DNA of 64,000 nt, taken from assembly GCF_003363775.1 (NCBI RefSeq), contig NZ_CP031376.1, positions 930,001-994,000 of the forward strand, read 5' to 3'. Source of the DNA: Spiroplasma alleghenense. Lineage in GTDB: Bacteria > Bacillota_I > Bacilli_A > Mycoplasmatales > Mycoplasmataceae. The position numbers and the translations under genes were made by a program. Each line of letters starts with the position of its first letter. Positions within the stretch are counted from its first letter, which is position 1. Below are positions 42,818-51,810 of this stretch, piece after piece. Under the pieces are notes generated by a model that ran no database searches, was not told the origin of the DNA, and was given only the letters and a program-made list of their open reading frames with translations.

Positions 42818-43600
42818 TTACTTGGCATAAATATTATTGAATAAAATCTTACTGAATTTTTCAGGATCTGAATTATAAATAAATGTAAATAATTTAATTA
42901 CCAAATAAAACATCGAAACTTTTGATTTTAATCCCACTAATCTTAAAGTGTTTTCTGAATCATCTAATTTCAAAATAACATCAGCTAAATCAAATAAAGC
43001 ACTTTTTTCATCTCGAGTAAATGCGATAACTTGACAACCATGCAACTTAGCGGCCTTGGCGTGCTTAATTACCTCATCTGTAATTCCTGAATAAGAAAAC
43101 GCAAACAAAATATCTCCAGGCTGGGTATTGTTAATGCTAATAAAAGCACCGTGATAGTCGGGATTAAATTCTGAAGCAAATCCCAATCGTTCTAGACGAG
43201 TTTTTAATTCCATGGCCACAGAGTTGTTTCCCCCAACCGAGGAAATAATAATTCGATTTGCCTTTTGCAATAACGAATAAACCTTTTCAAATTCTTCACT
43301 TGAATTTAAATTAAAGGTTTGTCGAACAACGTCAAAAACAAATTCAGTTTCAAAGTCTCCATCGGGTTTTTGCTCAAATAATGCTTTACTTTCATTTTGT
43401 AGCAAAACTCTAAATTCTCTAAATCCTTCAAATCCATGTTCTTGAAAATAGCGAGTAATCGATGCTTTTGACATGTAACAATTTTTGGAAATATCATTTA
43501 TTTCTAGATCTTGTTTTGCCTCTAGTTTCTTGCAAATATATTCTAACAAATCTGATTTACCACGATTGTTTGTTAGAAAGGAATAAGCTGATTTTTTCAA
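42818..43600 (-). CDS. MurR/RpiR-family regulator 1, TTG start
   Basis: 260 residues. N-terminal RpiR helix-turn-helix with CYMSKASITRYFQEHGFEGFREF near 40-62, C-terminal SIS sugar-phosphate sensor domain (IIISSVGGNNSVAMELKTRL, FAFSYSGITDEVI). The ATG four codons upstream touches the AAAGGAG Shine-Dalgarno directly. TTG at 43600 is nine bases from it and aligns with the MKKSAY start of the paralogue at 49654, so TTG is the likely start. It probably senses MurNAc-6-phosphate and controls murP-murQ. Confidence 0.88.
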   Translation of the reverse strand: MKKSAYSFLTNNRGKSDLLEYICKKLEAKQDLEINDISKNCYMSKASITRYFQEHGFEGFREFRVLLQNESKALFEQKPDGDFETEFVFDVVRQTFNLNSSEEFEKVYSLLQKANRIIISSVGGNNSVAMELKTRLERLGFASEFNPDYHGAFISINNTQPGDILFAFSYSGITDEVIKHAKAAKLHGCQVIAFTRDEKSALFDLADVILKLDDSENTLRLVGLKSKVSMFYLVIKLFTFIYNSDPEKFSKILFNNIYAK

Positions 43601-43678
43601 TTTATTCATCTCCTTTAGATCGGGAATTTCTTTACATCCCAAATAATTGAATAGATTTTAAAAGCTAAAATCACTATT

Positions 43679-43707
43679 ATTATAATTCTTTTTTAAAGAT
43701 AATACAA
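43679..43707 (-). promoter_or_regulatory. promoter of regulator 1
   Basis: Minus-strand TTGTAT (43702-43707), 17-base spacer, perfect TATAAT (43679-43684). Confidence 0.65.
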
Positions 43708-43745
43708 CTTAAAAGTGTAATTTATTAACTTATCTTATTTATATG

Positions 43746-43774
43746 AAAACCCCAAGGTTTTGCCTTGGGGTTTT
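43746..43774 (-). terminator. terminator after the sugar kinase
   Basis: Twelve-base GC-containing stem AAAACCCCAAGG/CCTTGGGGTTTT (43746-43757 with 43763-43774), loop TTTTG, four U after it on the minus strand. Confidence 0.85.
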
Positions 43775-43777
43775 AAA

Positions 43778-44608
43778 TTAGTTATTATTTTCTAATAAAA
43801 TAACATCGATTGCTACTTTTTTAAACTCTTCTAAAAATACAAGGCGATACTCAGTAGATTTAAGCAATCCTCCACTAACATACAAAGGTAGCATGCCGTT
43901 GAAATTGGATTTTTTTAAATCACCGACTAACTTCTTAATAATTTCAGTTGAAACTATTTTCTTTTCTAAACTTAAACCTTCGTTTTTAGTTAAAATTTGA
44001 ACTGTGAATTCTGAAATTCTTTGTTTAAAGTTTTCTTGATTCAAATATAACTTTTTAATTTCTTCAAAATTATTCATTTCAAAAAAATCACAAGTTATTT
44101 TAACAAAGTTACTTTCAACTTTTTTATTTTCAAAATCGTTAATTCCATGACGAATTCAAGTTTTTCCAAAATCAAATGCCGAACCATAGTCACCAAGTAA
44201 ATGCCCTCATCCACCAAGAAGTCTAGTTTGATTTTTTATTCTCTCTAAATTGACTGAACCTGTGCCCAAACTCATAAAGTTAAATTCTGATTCTTTAATT
44301 AATAAATTTGCTTGTAATTCAATATCTGTTAAGAATGAGAGATCTTTAAAATCTGGATTAAATATTTTCTTGATAATACTTTGATCGTACATTCTAATTC
44401 CAGGAATTCCAAACCTAATTGGTAATTGCGAATAAGGACTTAGGATATTTTTTATGAACTCTAAATTGTGTAAAGATTCAGTTTCAAAAGCTACCAAATT
44501 TAATCTTGGAGCAATTGTTTTTTCAATGACATTTTTTTTATCATCACAGAAATATATTTTTGTACTAGTTGCTCCGCCATCAACATAAATTGCTTGACAA
44601 TTTATCAT
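43778..44608 (-). CDS. BadF/BcrA-type sugar kinase (NagK/MurK-like)
   Basis: 276 residues, the size of N-acetylglucosamine/N-acetylmuramate kinases. ASKHA motifs: phosphate-1 VDGGATSTKI near residue 9, phosphate-2 GTGSV near 117, and LGGWGHLLGDYGSAFDFG near 132, which is the family signature; YVSGGLLKS near 245 is the adenosine motif. Just downstream of MupG copy 2, it would phosphorylate the free amino sugar released by MupG. MurK of Clostridium, which accepts both GlcNAc and MurNAc, is the closest functional model. Weak Shine-Dalgarno. Confidence 0.85.
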
Positions 44609-44622
44609 CTTAATATTCCATT

Positions 44623-45729
44623 CTATTTAACTATTTTAAATTTGAATCGAGTTCATGGTTTTATATAACTTAGTAAAAATAATTGATCTGGTTTCACTTT
44701 TGCCACAAGATTCTTGCGATTATCTTTTTCAACATCAGCAATTATAAGTTGTAACTCACCTTTATAAAGGCTAAAGTCATTATTACCAATAATTATGTCA
44801 CCTTTTTTTAGGTTTTGGTCTGCGTTACAAACTGGAAATTGCTCATTTTTAAATTTCACACGGCTTTGAGTTGAGCGAATAAACTTGGGATTAACATCCC
44901 CTCTGCGAAAGTGAACTTCATCAGAAATTATTGTCTTTTCGATTGGAGTGGCAGTTTTTTCTAAAGTTATTTTAATCTCAGGAATATAGCGATCAAGCTT
45001 GCCAAGTTCAATAATCTCTTCTTTGGTAGCAAATGCATTAGCAATGATTATATCATCAGTTAACCCACTGCTTCAAAGAGCAATTGCTTGGGTTGTGATA
45101 TCTTTACCTCGCAAAGATTCAAGAGTACAACAGTTATCATCAATTGCTCAATTTGAAATTTTACTTTCATTTAAACTTGAAATAAAAGCCGCAGTTCGTA
45201 ACCCTAGGTTTCTAAATTTTAAAGAAGTTTCTAAGTAGTATTCATCTGTCAAGCCACAATTTTTTTGAGGGTAGAAGTTGTGACTTCCTTGAACACGATA
45301 TTGTATTGGTTGATAAGATAAAACGTCATTAACTAGAAAGTCATTATTATCCATATTTAGCTCAATTGCAATATCATGATCATTAAATGTTAGTTTTGCT
45401 AAGTTAATCGATTCAATTGGTGAATCAAATCGAATAACATCAACTCCTAAATTTATAAAAAATTCTAAATCATTATTGAAATTTATTTCTTTTAAAATTC
45501 TTGAGTTAACATCAATTGTTACCTTCATATTTTTTGATTTACCATATTTAAAAATTTCTTGATACTTGCTTAGAATATCTTTTGAATTTTTATCTGTTAA
45601 ATCAAGTTGCAACAAGGCGCTTCATAAAATTGAAAATCCATTGGCGGTCGCTATATCAATATAGTCTTTCATCGCTTGCATTTCCATTTTTTCAGGATAA
45701 ACAGCAATGCCTAATTTTCTATCAAACAT
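44623..45729 (-). CDS. MupG-family (DUF871) homologue, copy 2
   Basis: 368 residues. TIM-barrel part starts RKLGIAVYPEKM, has VIRFDSPI and VQGSHNFYPQKNCGLTDEYY; the C-terminal domain has FIRSTQSRV and GDIIIGNNDFSLYKGELQLI. It differs from copy 1 across most positions but keeps the family's NFYPQ block, so it may handle another disaccharide phosphate. It precedes the kinase gene by 14 bases. Confidence 0.87.
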
Positions 45730-45737
45730 AATAACCT

Positions 45738-46046
45738 CTAATCTATTGTTATTGGAGTTTTGGAACTACCTTGACGTTTTCTATGAGATCTATTTGAAAC
45801 CAAATTCAAGAAGACTCCAATATACATTGCAAATAAAACTCCGGTAATGGTTTTGGTATAAACATTATCTTCTCATAACATGAATAATCCGACTGCAATT
45901 AACATTACAACAATCATTCCGATTGAACCAAATAATATTAAACCTAATTTTGATCTTTTAATAAATTTATCTGCTAAAAAATAGCTAATAATAAATACTA
46001 CCATCCCGATTGCCAGGGCAATAGTAAATTGAATTCCGTCTTGCAT
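45738..46046 (-). CDS. small membrane protein in PTS operon
   Basis: 102 residues, three membrane segments (about 7-24, 33-56, 66-84) and a basic C-terminal tail (NRSHRKRQGSSK). The start codon overlaps the EIIC stop (TAATG), so translation is coupled, and it ends eight bases before MupG copy 2. Function not recognised. Confidence 0.78.
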
Positions 46047-48097
46047 TATTTCATCTCGCTTGCTGCCATTTTTTGATCATTTAACTGCGCTGCTAATTCA
46101 ACACGTTGTGTTCAATAATCTAATTTTGTTTTACTAAATTCTAATTTTGTTTCAATTAAAATTGGTGAATTTTTATCAAGTTTTTTAATTTTTGATTCAA
46201 AGTCTTTTTTGTTTTTTTCTCAATTAGTTGATAAGATGGCTTTTTGTTTTTTAAAGTCAGCCTTAATTTCAACAAATTTATTTTTAAATTCTTTTTTATG
46301 GATTTTTAGTTTATTTTTATTTTGCAATTCACTTTCTGCCATAATAAATTTATTTTTCTCAGTTTGCAATTTAACAATATCGTTTTGATATTTTTGTTCT
46401 TTCACAACTGCTCAAATTTTTTCATTTTTACGGTAAGCTGCTAATGCTTTTTCTTTTTCAAATTCTAAGTTTCTCAATGCAATTTGCAGATCAACTTGTA
46501 GAGCTTTATTTTTTAATTTATTTTCTTTGTTTGTTAGTTTTTCGTTAGTGTTAGTTGGTAAAATTTTATCTTTAAATTGTTTTTGTAAAGTTATTTTTTT
46601 GTAATCAAAACTAATTTTTACTTCATCAATTTTGGCTTTGTTAGTTTTATCGAATTTGTTTGGTCATTTCATTTTCAATGATAATGAACCTAAGAATGAA
46701 TAGTGTTCTTCTTTGTTGTAAACTTTTCCTTCCAAGAATAATTCTTGTTTTAGTAAACTTTTATCATAGGCCATCATGAATGGTGCATAACAAACTGTGG
46801 AAATTCCGATTGTCGCGAGCGGTATAAATACTGCTTTTCAATCTACTCCTGCAGATAAGATAGCCCCAATTGGTCCAGGTAAAGTTCATGGAGCAGTTGC
46901 CACAAAGCGAACATTTAATATTTGCATTAATAAGGCTCCCACTAAAATACAAATTTGTGGGGTTAAAATAAATGGTATGAATAAGAAAGCATTTAACATA
47001 ATTGGGAATCCAAAAATAACTGGTTCGTTAATGTTAAATATTCCTGGGATAATACTTACTTTACTAATTGATTTAATTTGTTTTGATTTAGCTAATAATA
47101 AAGCTGAAATTAGTAATCCCAAAGTAGCTCCACTACCCCCAACTCAAACCCCTCATTGTAGGAATTCTTCTGGATATAGGTATGGAATATCTAGTCCAGC
47201 ATTGAAAGCATCGTTGTTAGCACTAATAGCTGTTGTTCAAAATGGTCTTAAAAAAGATCCCACAACACTAGCTCCCGAAATCCCTAACATTCAGAAAATG
47301 GTAATTAATAACGCAGTTAACATAACCCCAGGTAGAGTTCCTGTTAAAGCTCCTTGGATTGGATTCAATATTTTTCCTAAGTCGTTTATAAAGTCAAATC
47401 CTAATCAGAATCTTGTTAAACCAACAACTGTGGCTCAAATTAAGATTGGAATTAAAATAATAAACGAATTTGAAACTGATTTAGGAACTACGCTTGGCAT
47501 TCTAATTGTAATGTTATATTTCTTACATAATCTGTAGAACTCATACATTGCAATACCAGAAATAATAGCCACAAATAATCCTTTTGAACCAATGTTGGCC
47601 ATGTTCATCGCTCAAACTCCACCAGCTAATCCACCAGCATCATTTAATCCAACATATAACATGTCAGCTCCAACTCACATCGCAAAGGCAGTAAATGTTA
47701 ATACTCCCCCAGTGGTTGGATCCATTTTATAAGATTTTGCCAATTCTGAACCTATGGCAAAGGCAGTTACAAATGACATTAATCCCATTGTCATACGATT
47801 AATTTGTTGGAAAGTTGTAACTAATCTTGGAGGTAGGATTGAACTTAATAAATCCGTACTTCCACTTCCGATTGGGAAGTTAAGAATAATTAGAAATAAG
47901 GCTCCAATAATAATTAATGGTATATTGGCCACAACCGCATTTCTCAACGCAAGCATATGGCGTTGGTTAGCAAATTTGGTTAAACCAGGCATTACATTAT
48001 TATTTACTCAAGATTGAGATAATTCTTTTTTCTTATCTTTAATTTGAGTTTCGAGACCGAATATTTCTTGTTCTTTATCGGTTTTTTCGATATTCAT
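46046..48097 (-). CDS. PTS EIIC, lactose/cellobiose family, with 230-residue charged tail
   Basis: 683 residues. EIIC core (about 30-445): RHMLALRNAVVANIPLIIIG, GGSGATLGLL near 325, GIFNINEPVIFGFPIMLNAF near 365. After the last membrane segment (about residue 440) comes a tail of about 230 residues very rich in Lys and Glu (EKEKALAAYRKNEKI, LKIHKKEFKNKFVEIK), predicted by eye to be a cytoplasmic coiled coil. Comparable tails occur in the EIIC at 28091. Weak Shine-Dalgarno (AAAGAAG), 18 bases after EIIB. Confidence 0.9.
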
Positions 48098-48115
48098 ATA
48101 AATCTTCTTTCTAAA

Positions 48116-48427
48116 CTATTTTGCAAGTTCTAATTTTATTTCTTCATATAGTTGTTTTGCTTGTGTTGCAACATATAGTTTTGGATCTATTTGCATACAC
48201 TTAATGTTTTTGCTGTCACAAATTTTTTTAATTTCGTTAAAACGAAATCTAATTTGTGGAGATACTAAAACAATTTCATAATCGGCGAAAGTATCACTTG
48301 AGAAACCTCCAGCTGAAATACCTAAAGCATCTCATTTGATTCCTTCAGGAATTGTAATGTTATCTAAAGCCTGAGCCATCATGGTAGTTGAGAAACCACC
48401 TGAACAGGTCAACAATCCTTTTTTCAT
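48116..48427 (-). CDS. PTS EIIB, lactose/cellobiose family
   Basis: 103 residues. Phosphorylation-site Cys in LLTCSGGFSTTMM near residue 8, VLVSPQIRFRF near 52. Partner of the EIIC just downstream. AAAGGAAA before the ATG. It starts after a 108-base gap following MupG copy 3, with two palindromes, so it may have its own promoter. Confidence 0.92.
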
Positions 48428-48443
48428 AACTTATTTCCTTTCT

Positions 48444-48461
48444 AATAGAATAAATTCTATT
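48444..48461. repeat. 18-base palindrome before EIIB
   Basis: AATAGAATAAATTCTATT, a perfect palindrome just upstream of the EIIB Shine-Dalgarno. Candidate operator or leader hairpin. Confidence 0.6.
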
Positions 48462-48529
48462 GATTTAATTATCTTTAATATTTTTTTCAAAACAATGAGT
48501 TTAGTGATTTTGTAAAGTAGTTTCACAAA

Positions 48530-48546
48530 TAAGAACTAGGTTCTTA
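48530..48546. repeat. inverted repeat TAAGAAC-TAG-GTTCTTA
   Basis: Seven-base perfect arms around three bases, overlapping the end of MupG copy 3 and lying upstream of EIIB. It resembles the core of the palindrome before murP and the half-matching site at 50828-50839. Confidence 0.6.
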
Positions 48547-49639
48547 GATTAAATCTTTGTCAAGAATCTAAAATTTTTAGCAACTCATGGTCATCAGAAT
48601 CAATTTTTCCAACTAAGTTTTTTTCTCCAGTATTTGGTGTCTTAGTTTTAACAATTTGTAATTCATTTTTATATAAACCTGCATCATCATTGCCAATTAG
48701 AACATCCCCAATTTCAAAAAACTTTTTTTCGATTGTTATTTTCGGATTGCTTTCATTTTTAAATTCTACTCTAGTAGCAGTTGAACGAATAAAATAATCA
48801 TTTACATCTCCACGATTTTGGTGCTGGCGGTCTTGGATTATTATTTTTTCAATTGAATTAATTTTATTTGCCAATTTAATTTTTAAAGAAATAATAAAAC
48901 GATCCAATTTACCAAGATTTTCAATTTCCTCTTTGGTTGCCGGACAATTGGCAATTATTAAATCATCAACTTGTTTTGTTGCTCACATTAGTTTGGCTTG
49001 ACTGGTAATACTTAGATTGCGACAAATTTCTAAAGTTGGGGTTCCACTGTGATTTGGTCAAGAACAAAAAGCTAATGGATTATTGGATGAAAGATAGCTA
49101 GTTGTTTTTAATCCAGCTTCTAAAAAAGGTATGGAAGTCTTATTAAAATATTGTAAATTTAAAGCGCTGTAATTTTGAGGATAGAAATTTTGACAACCAA
49201 CTATATTTTCTTTCTTGGGATCATAACTTAAAATATCTTGTAACGCATAATTATCATTACTCATTTGCAATTCAATTTTTATATCATTGGGATTATAAGA
49301 TAAATTGGCAATAGTTTGAGAATTCATTGGTAAGTCAAAACGAATTATATCAATTTGCTTATCTTTAAATCATTTCAAATCTTTAATTTCTATTTTCAAA
49401 TCATCAATGACTCTTTGATTAATGTCAGCTGTAGTATTGAATCCGATTATCTTAGCAACATTTATTGCGTCTAATATTTTGGGCAACAATATCTCTTGAT
49501 TGTTTTCTAATAAATTTATTGGTAGAAAAGTAAAATAAGCTCGTGAAAAATTATTTTTCCAAGCTAATTGTAAGTATGATTTTATATCCGCTTGACTCAT
49601 TTTGTCAGGGTAAATTGCTATTCCTAATTTTCTTGTCAT
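48536..49639 (-). CDS. MupG-family (DUF871) homologue, copy 3
   Basis: 367 residues. RKLGIAIYPDKM start, IIRFDLPMN, VGCQNFYPQNYSALNLQYF, FIRSTATRV and GDVLIGNDDAGLYKNELQIV; the same layout as copy 2, closer to it than to copy 1 by eye. It lies in the EIIA-regulator-MupG-EIIB-EIIC operon, so its substrate should be what this PTS imports. Confidence 0.87.
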
Positions 49640-49653
49640 TTATATACTCCATT

Positions 49654-50430
49654 CTAATAAGAATTTAAAATTAATTTTTCATCATATTTTTCATAATCCT
49701 CATTATAAATCATCATTGCCAATTTGATAATTAAAAAAAACATACTAACTCTTGATCGAACCGACAAAGTTCGAAAAGGAGATTCAGTATTTTCCGTGTA
49801 TAAAATTACATCACTTAGACTTGATAAAGTACTTTCATCATTTCTAGTAATTGAAATCAAACGCATTTGTTTTTTAATTCCTAAATTAACATTTTTAATA
49901 ACTTCGCGTGTTTCTCCGGTATAAGAAATCGCAATTAAAACATCTTCTTTTTTACCATTTGAAATTTGAACATACATCCCATGTTGGTCAATATTAAATT
50001 CGGTTTCAAATCCCAAACGATCAAGACGATTTTTTAACTCAATTGCTACAGAATTATTCCCACCCACAGCAACAATGTAAATTCTGCGAGCATTTTTAAT
50101 AATTTCAATTGCCTTTGTAAAATTTTCATTTTGATTGAGGTCAATTGTTTTTTCAATGCTTTCAATTATTAATTGATTTTCTTGATTTTCTTCTTTTTGA
50201 ATTCCTATTGGATTTTTAGATTCATTTTGTAGCAAAAATTTAAATTCTCTAAATCCATCTCACCCATGACTTTTAAAATATCTTGTGATTCAAGATTTTG
50301 AAACATAACAATTAGCAGCTATATCATTAATATCAATTGCCTCTTTGTTATTAATCAATCCAAGAATATATTTCAACATTACTTCTGAATCTTGGTTTTG
50401 AACCAAAAAAGCATATGCCGATTTCTTCAT
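49654..50430 (-). CDS. MurR/RpiR-family regulator 2
   Basis: 258 residues. Helix-turn-helix CYVSKSWITRYFKSHGWDGFREF near 40-62, SIS domain IYIVAVGGNNSVAIELKNRL and IAISYTGETREVI. It is clearly paralogous to regulator 1 along its length. Shine-Dalgarno GAGGT is nine bases before the ATG. Encoded inside a PTS operon, it is likely the local repressor or activator responding to the sugar phosphate. Confidence 0.9.
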
Positions 50431-50451
50431 GATTTTTACCTCATTATTTTC

Positions 50452-50763
50452 TTATTTATTTTTATGCAAATATATAATTTCAACTGCCATTTCAACAGCA
50501 AGTTGCGCTGTAATCATTTGATCTTCTGAATGCATATATAATGGAGAGAATGGTACTTGTTGACCTTGCGCCTCTTGAACGATTACTTCCATGTGGATTT
50601 GCCCTGCTTTGGCCAAACTTTCTTGAGCTTCTTTTATAAATTCATCAGCTTTTGAGAAATCATTTTCCTTAGCTGACTGAATTGCCATCATCGCACTTGA
50701 TTTAGCCATTCCTGAATTTGAAATTAGACCCATAGAAATTTCTTCTAGCTTTTCTTTATTCAT
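50452..50763 (-). CDS. PTS EIIA, lactose/cellobiose family
   Basis: 103 residues. Phosphorylated His in YMHSEDQMITA near residue 77; helical bundle start GLISNSGMAKSSAMMAIQSA. First gene of the operon that continues with regulator 2, MupG copy 3, EIIB and EIIC. GGAGGAAATATGAT precedes the ATG. Confidence 0.92.
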   Translation of the reverse strand: MNKEKLEEISMGLISNSGMAKSSAMMAIQSAKENDFSKADEFIKEAQESLAKAGQIHMEVIVQEAQGQQVPFSPLYMHSEDQMITAQLAVEMAVEIIYLHKNK

Positions 50764-50827
50764 ATCATATTTCCTCCAACTTAATTTTATTACTTTACAT
50801 ATTTATTTGGTGAATTTGTCCTATTAT

Positions 50828-50839
50828 GTAACTAGTTCC
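50828..50839. promoter_or_regulatory. operator-like site before EIIA
   Basis: GTAACTAGTTCC, sharing the AACTAGTTCC core with the murP palindrome. On the minus strand it falls just before a CATAAT that could be the -10 box, where a repressor would block transcription. Confidence 0.4.
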
Positions 50840-50857
50840 TAAAAATGAAATTAAAAA

Positions 50858-50878
50858 GCCCAACTTAAAAAGCTGGGC
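50858..50878 (-). terminator. terminator of the Ala/Gly-tailed secreted protein gene
   Basis: GCCCA and TGGGC arms with an inner CTT/AAG pairing (50858-50878) and a U-run on the minus strand. Confidence 0.8.
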
Positions 50879-50913
50879 AATAAATTAATTAATATTTAAA
50901 ATATGATAATTTT

Positions 50914-51612
50914 TTATTCTTTGGCTCAGTCTACTGCGGAAGTAACTCAATTAACAGGTATTAAACCTAAAATTGAAATCTGAATTCCGTTGTTATCTTT
51001 GTTAAAAGTCTCAAGTTTTTGTGCGATATCTTGAATTATTTTAGTTATCTGAGCTGTTGCATTTGATAACGAAGGCACTTGTTTGGTTAATTGCTCAATT
51101 ATTTGGGCAATACCAACCGCTGTAGTAAATCCTGAAGCAAAATCTTTTGCCATTGGACCATTAATATCTATAATTCAATATGCTGTTATATATGTAAATC
51201 AGAAATATTGAATTTTGAATTTTCATTCACTATAAACTCTTGGTGTTGAAGTCACATCCACAAGAGATTGTTTAGGAAATAGTAATTCTAATACTTGAAT
51301 GATAGTTTTATCTTTAAAAATGTAATTTTCAAAAATTTTTGAAACACCTTTGATATCTTTAACTCCTTTTTTTGAGAGTAAATCTTCAAGTTTGTTTTCA
51401 TCAAATATTACATTTTCTTTATTTTGAATCAATAATGACTTTACTTCATCTTGGGTGAAACTACCCAATTTTGTATAATCATCTGTTAAATCACTTTTTA
51501 AATAGTCATTTTTAGCTTTATTTTCGTTAACATTAATATTTGGAATCGCTAAAACTGCTGCTGAAGGAATGACGAATCCAAAAGTTCCTAGTATAGAAAA
51601 TAAATATTTCAT
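50914..51612 (-). CDS. secreted protein with hydrophobic Ala/Gly-rich C-terminal region
   Basis: 232 residues. Signal peptide (MKYLFSILGTFGFVIPSAAVLA) without lipobox. The first half is charged and helical; after an aromatic stretch (FWFTYITAYWII, about 136-147) the C-terminal 85 residues contain FASGFTTAVGIAQII, a possible amphipathic or membrane-active helix, and GIQISILGLIPVNWV. GGAGG before the ATG; single gene with its own terminator. A pore-forming or bacteriocin-like role is only a guess from composition. Confidence 0.8.
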
Positions 51613-51772
51613 AATAATACCTCCATCAAATTTAACTAATCTACTATAATAGTAATTTAATAACGGTAATTTATTTTTATTATCTTGAAATCTTAATCGT
51701 GCACTAAGAAGACGGCTTTCTTTAATTAGAGTATCACATACTTTAATAATTTCCAGTATTTTAATTTTTTTT

Positions 51773-51805
51773 CAAAAAAAAATTTACCACTTTGAAAGTG
51801 GTAAA
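51773..51805 (-). terminator. terminator of the PAP2 gene
   Basis: Eleven-base arms TTTACCACTTT/AAAGTGGTAAA (51783-51793 with 51795-51805) followed by nine U on the minus strand. Confidence 0.88.
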
Positions 51806-51810
51806 TAATT

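Noticed and set aside
46797-47537. Plus-strand open frame of 246 codons
   Set aside because: It lies wholly antisense to the EIIC at 46046-48097, has no Shine-Dalgarno, and its composition is the mirror of membrane-segment codons.
48444-48461. AATAGAATAAATTCTATT as a terminator
   Set aside because: There is no U-run after it on either strand, and it lies between a likely promoter and a Shine-Dalgarno.
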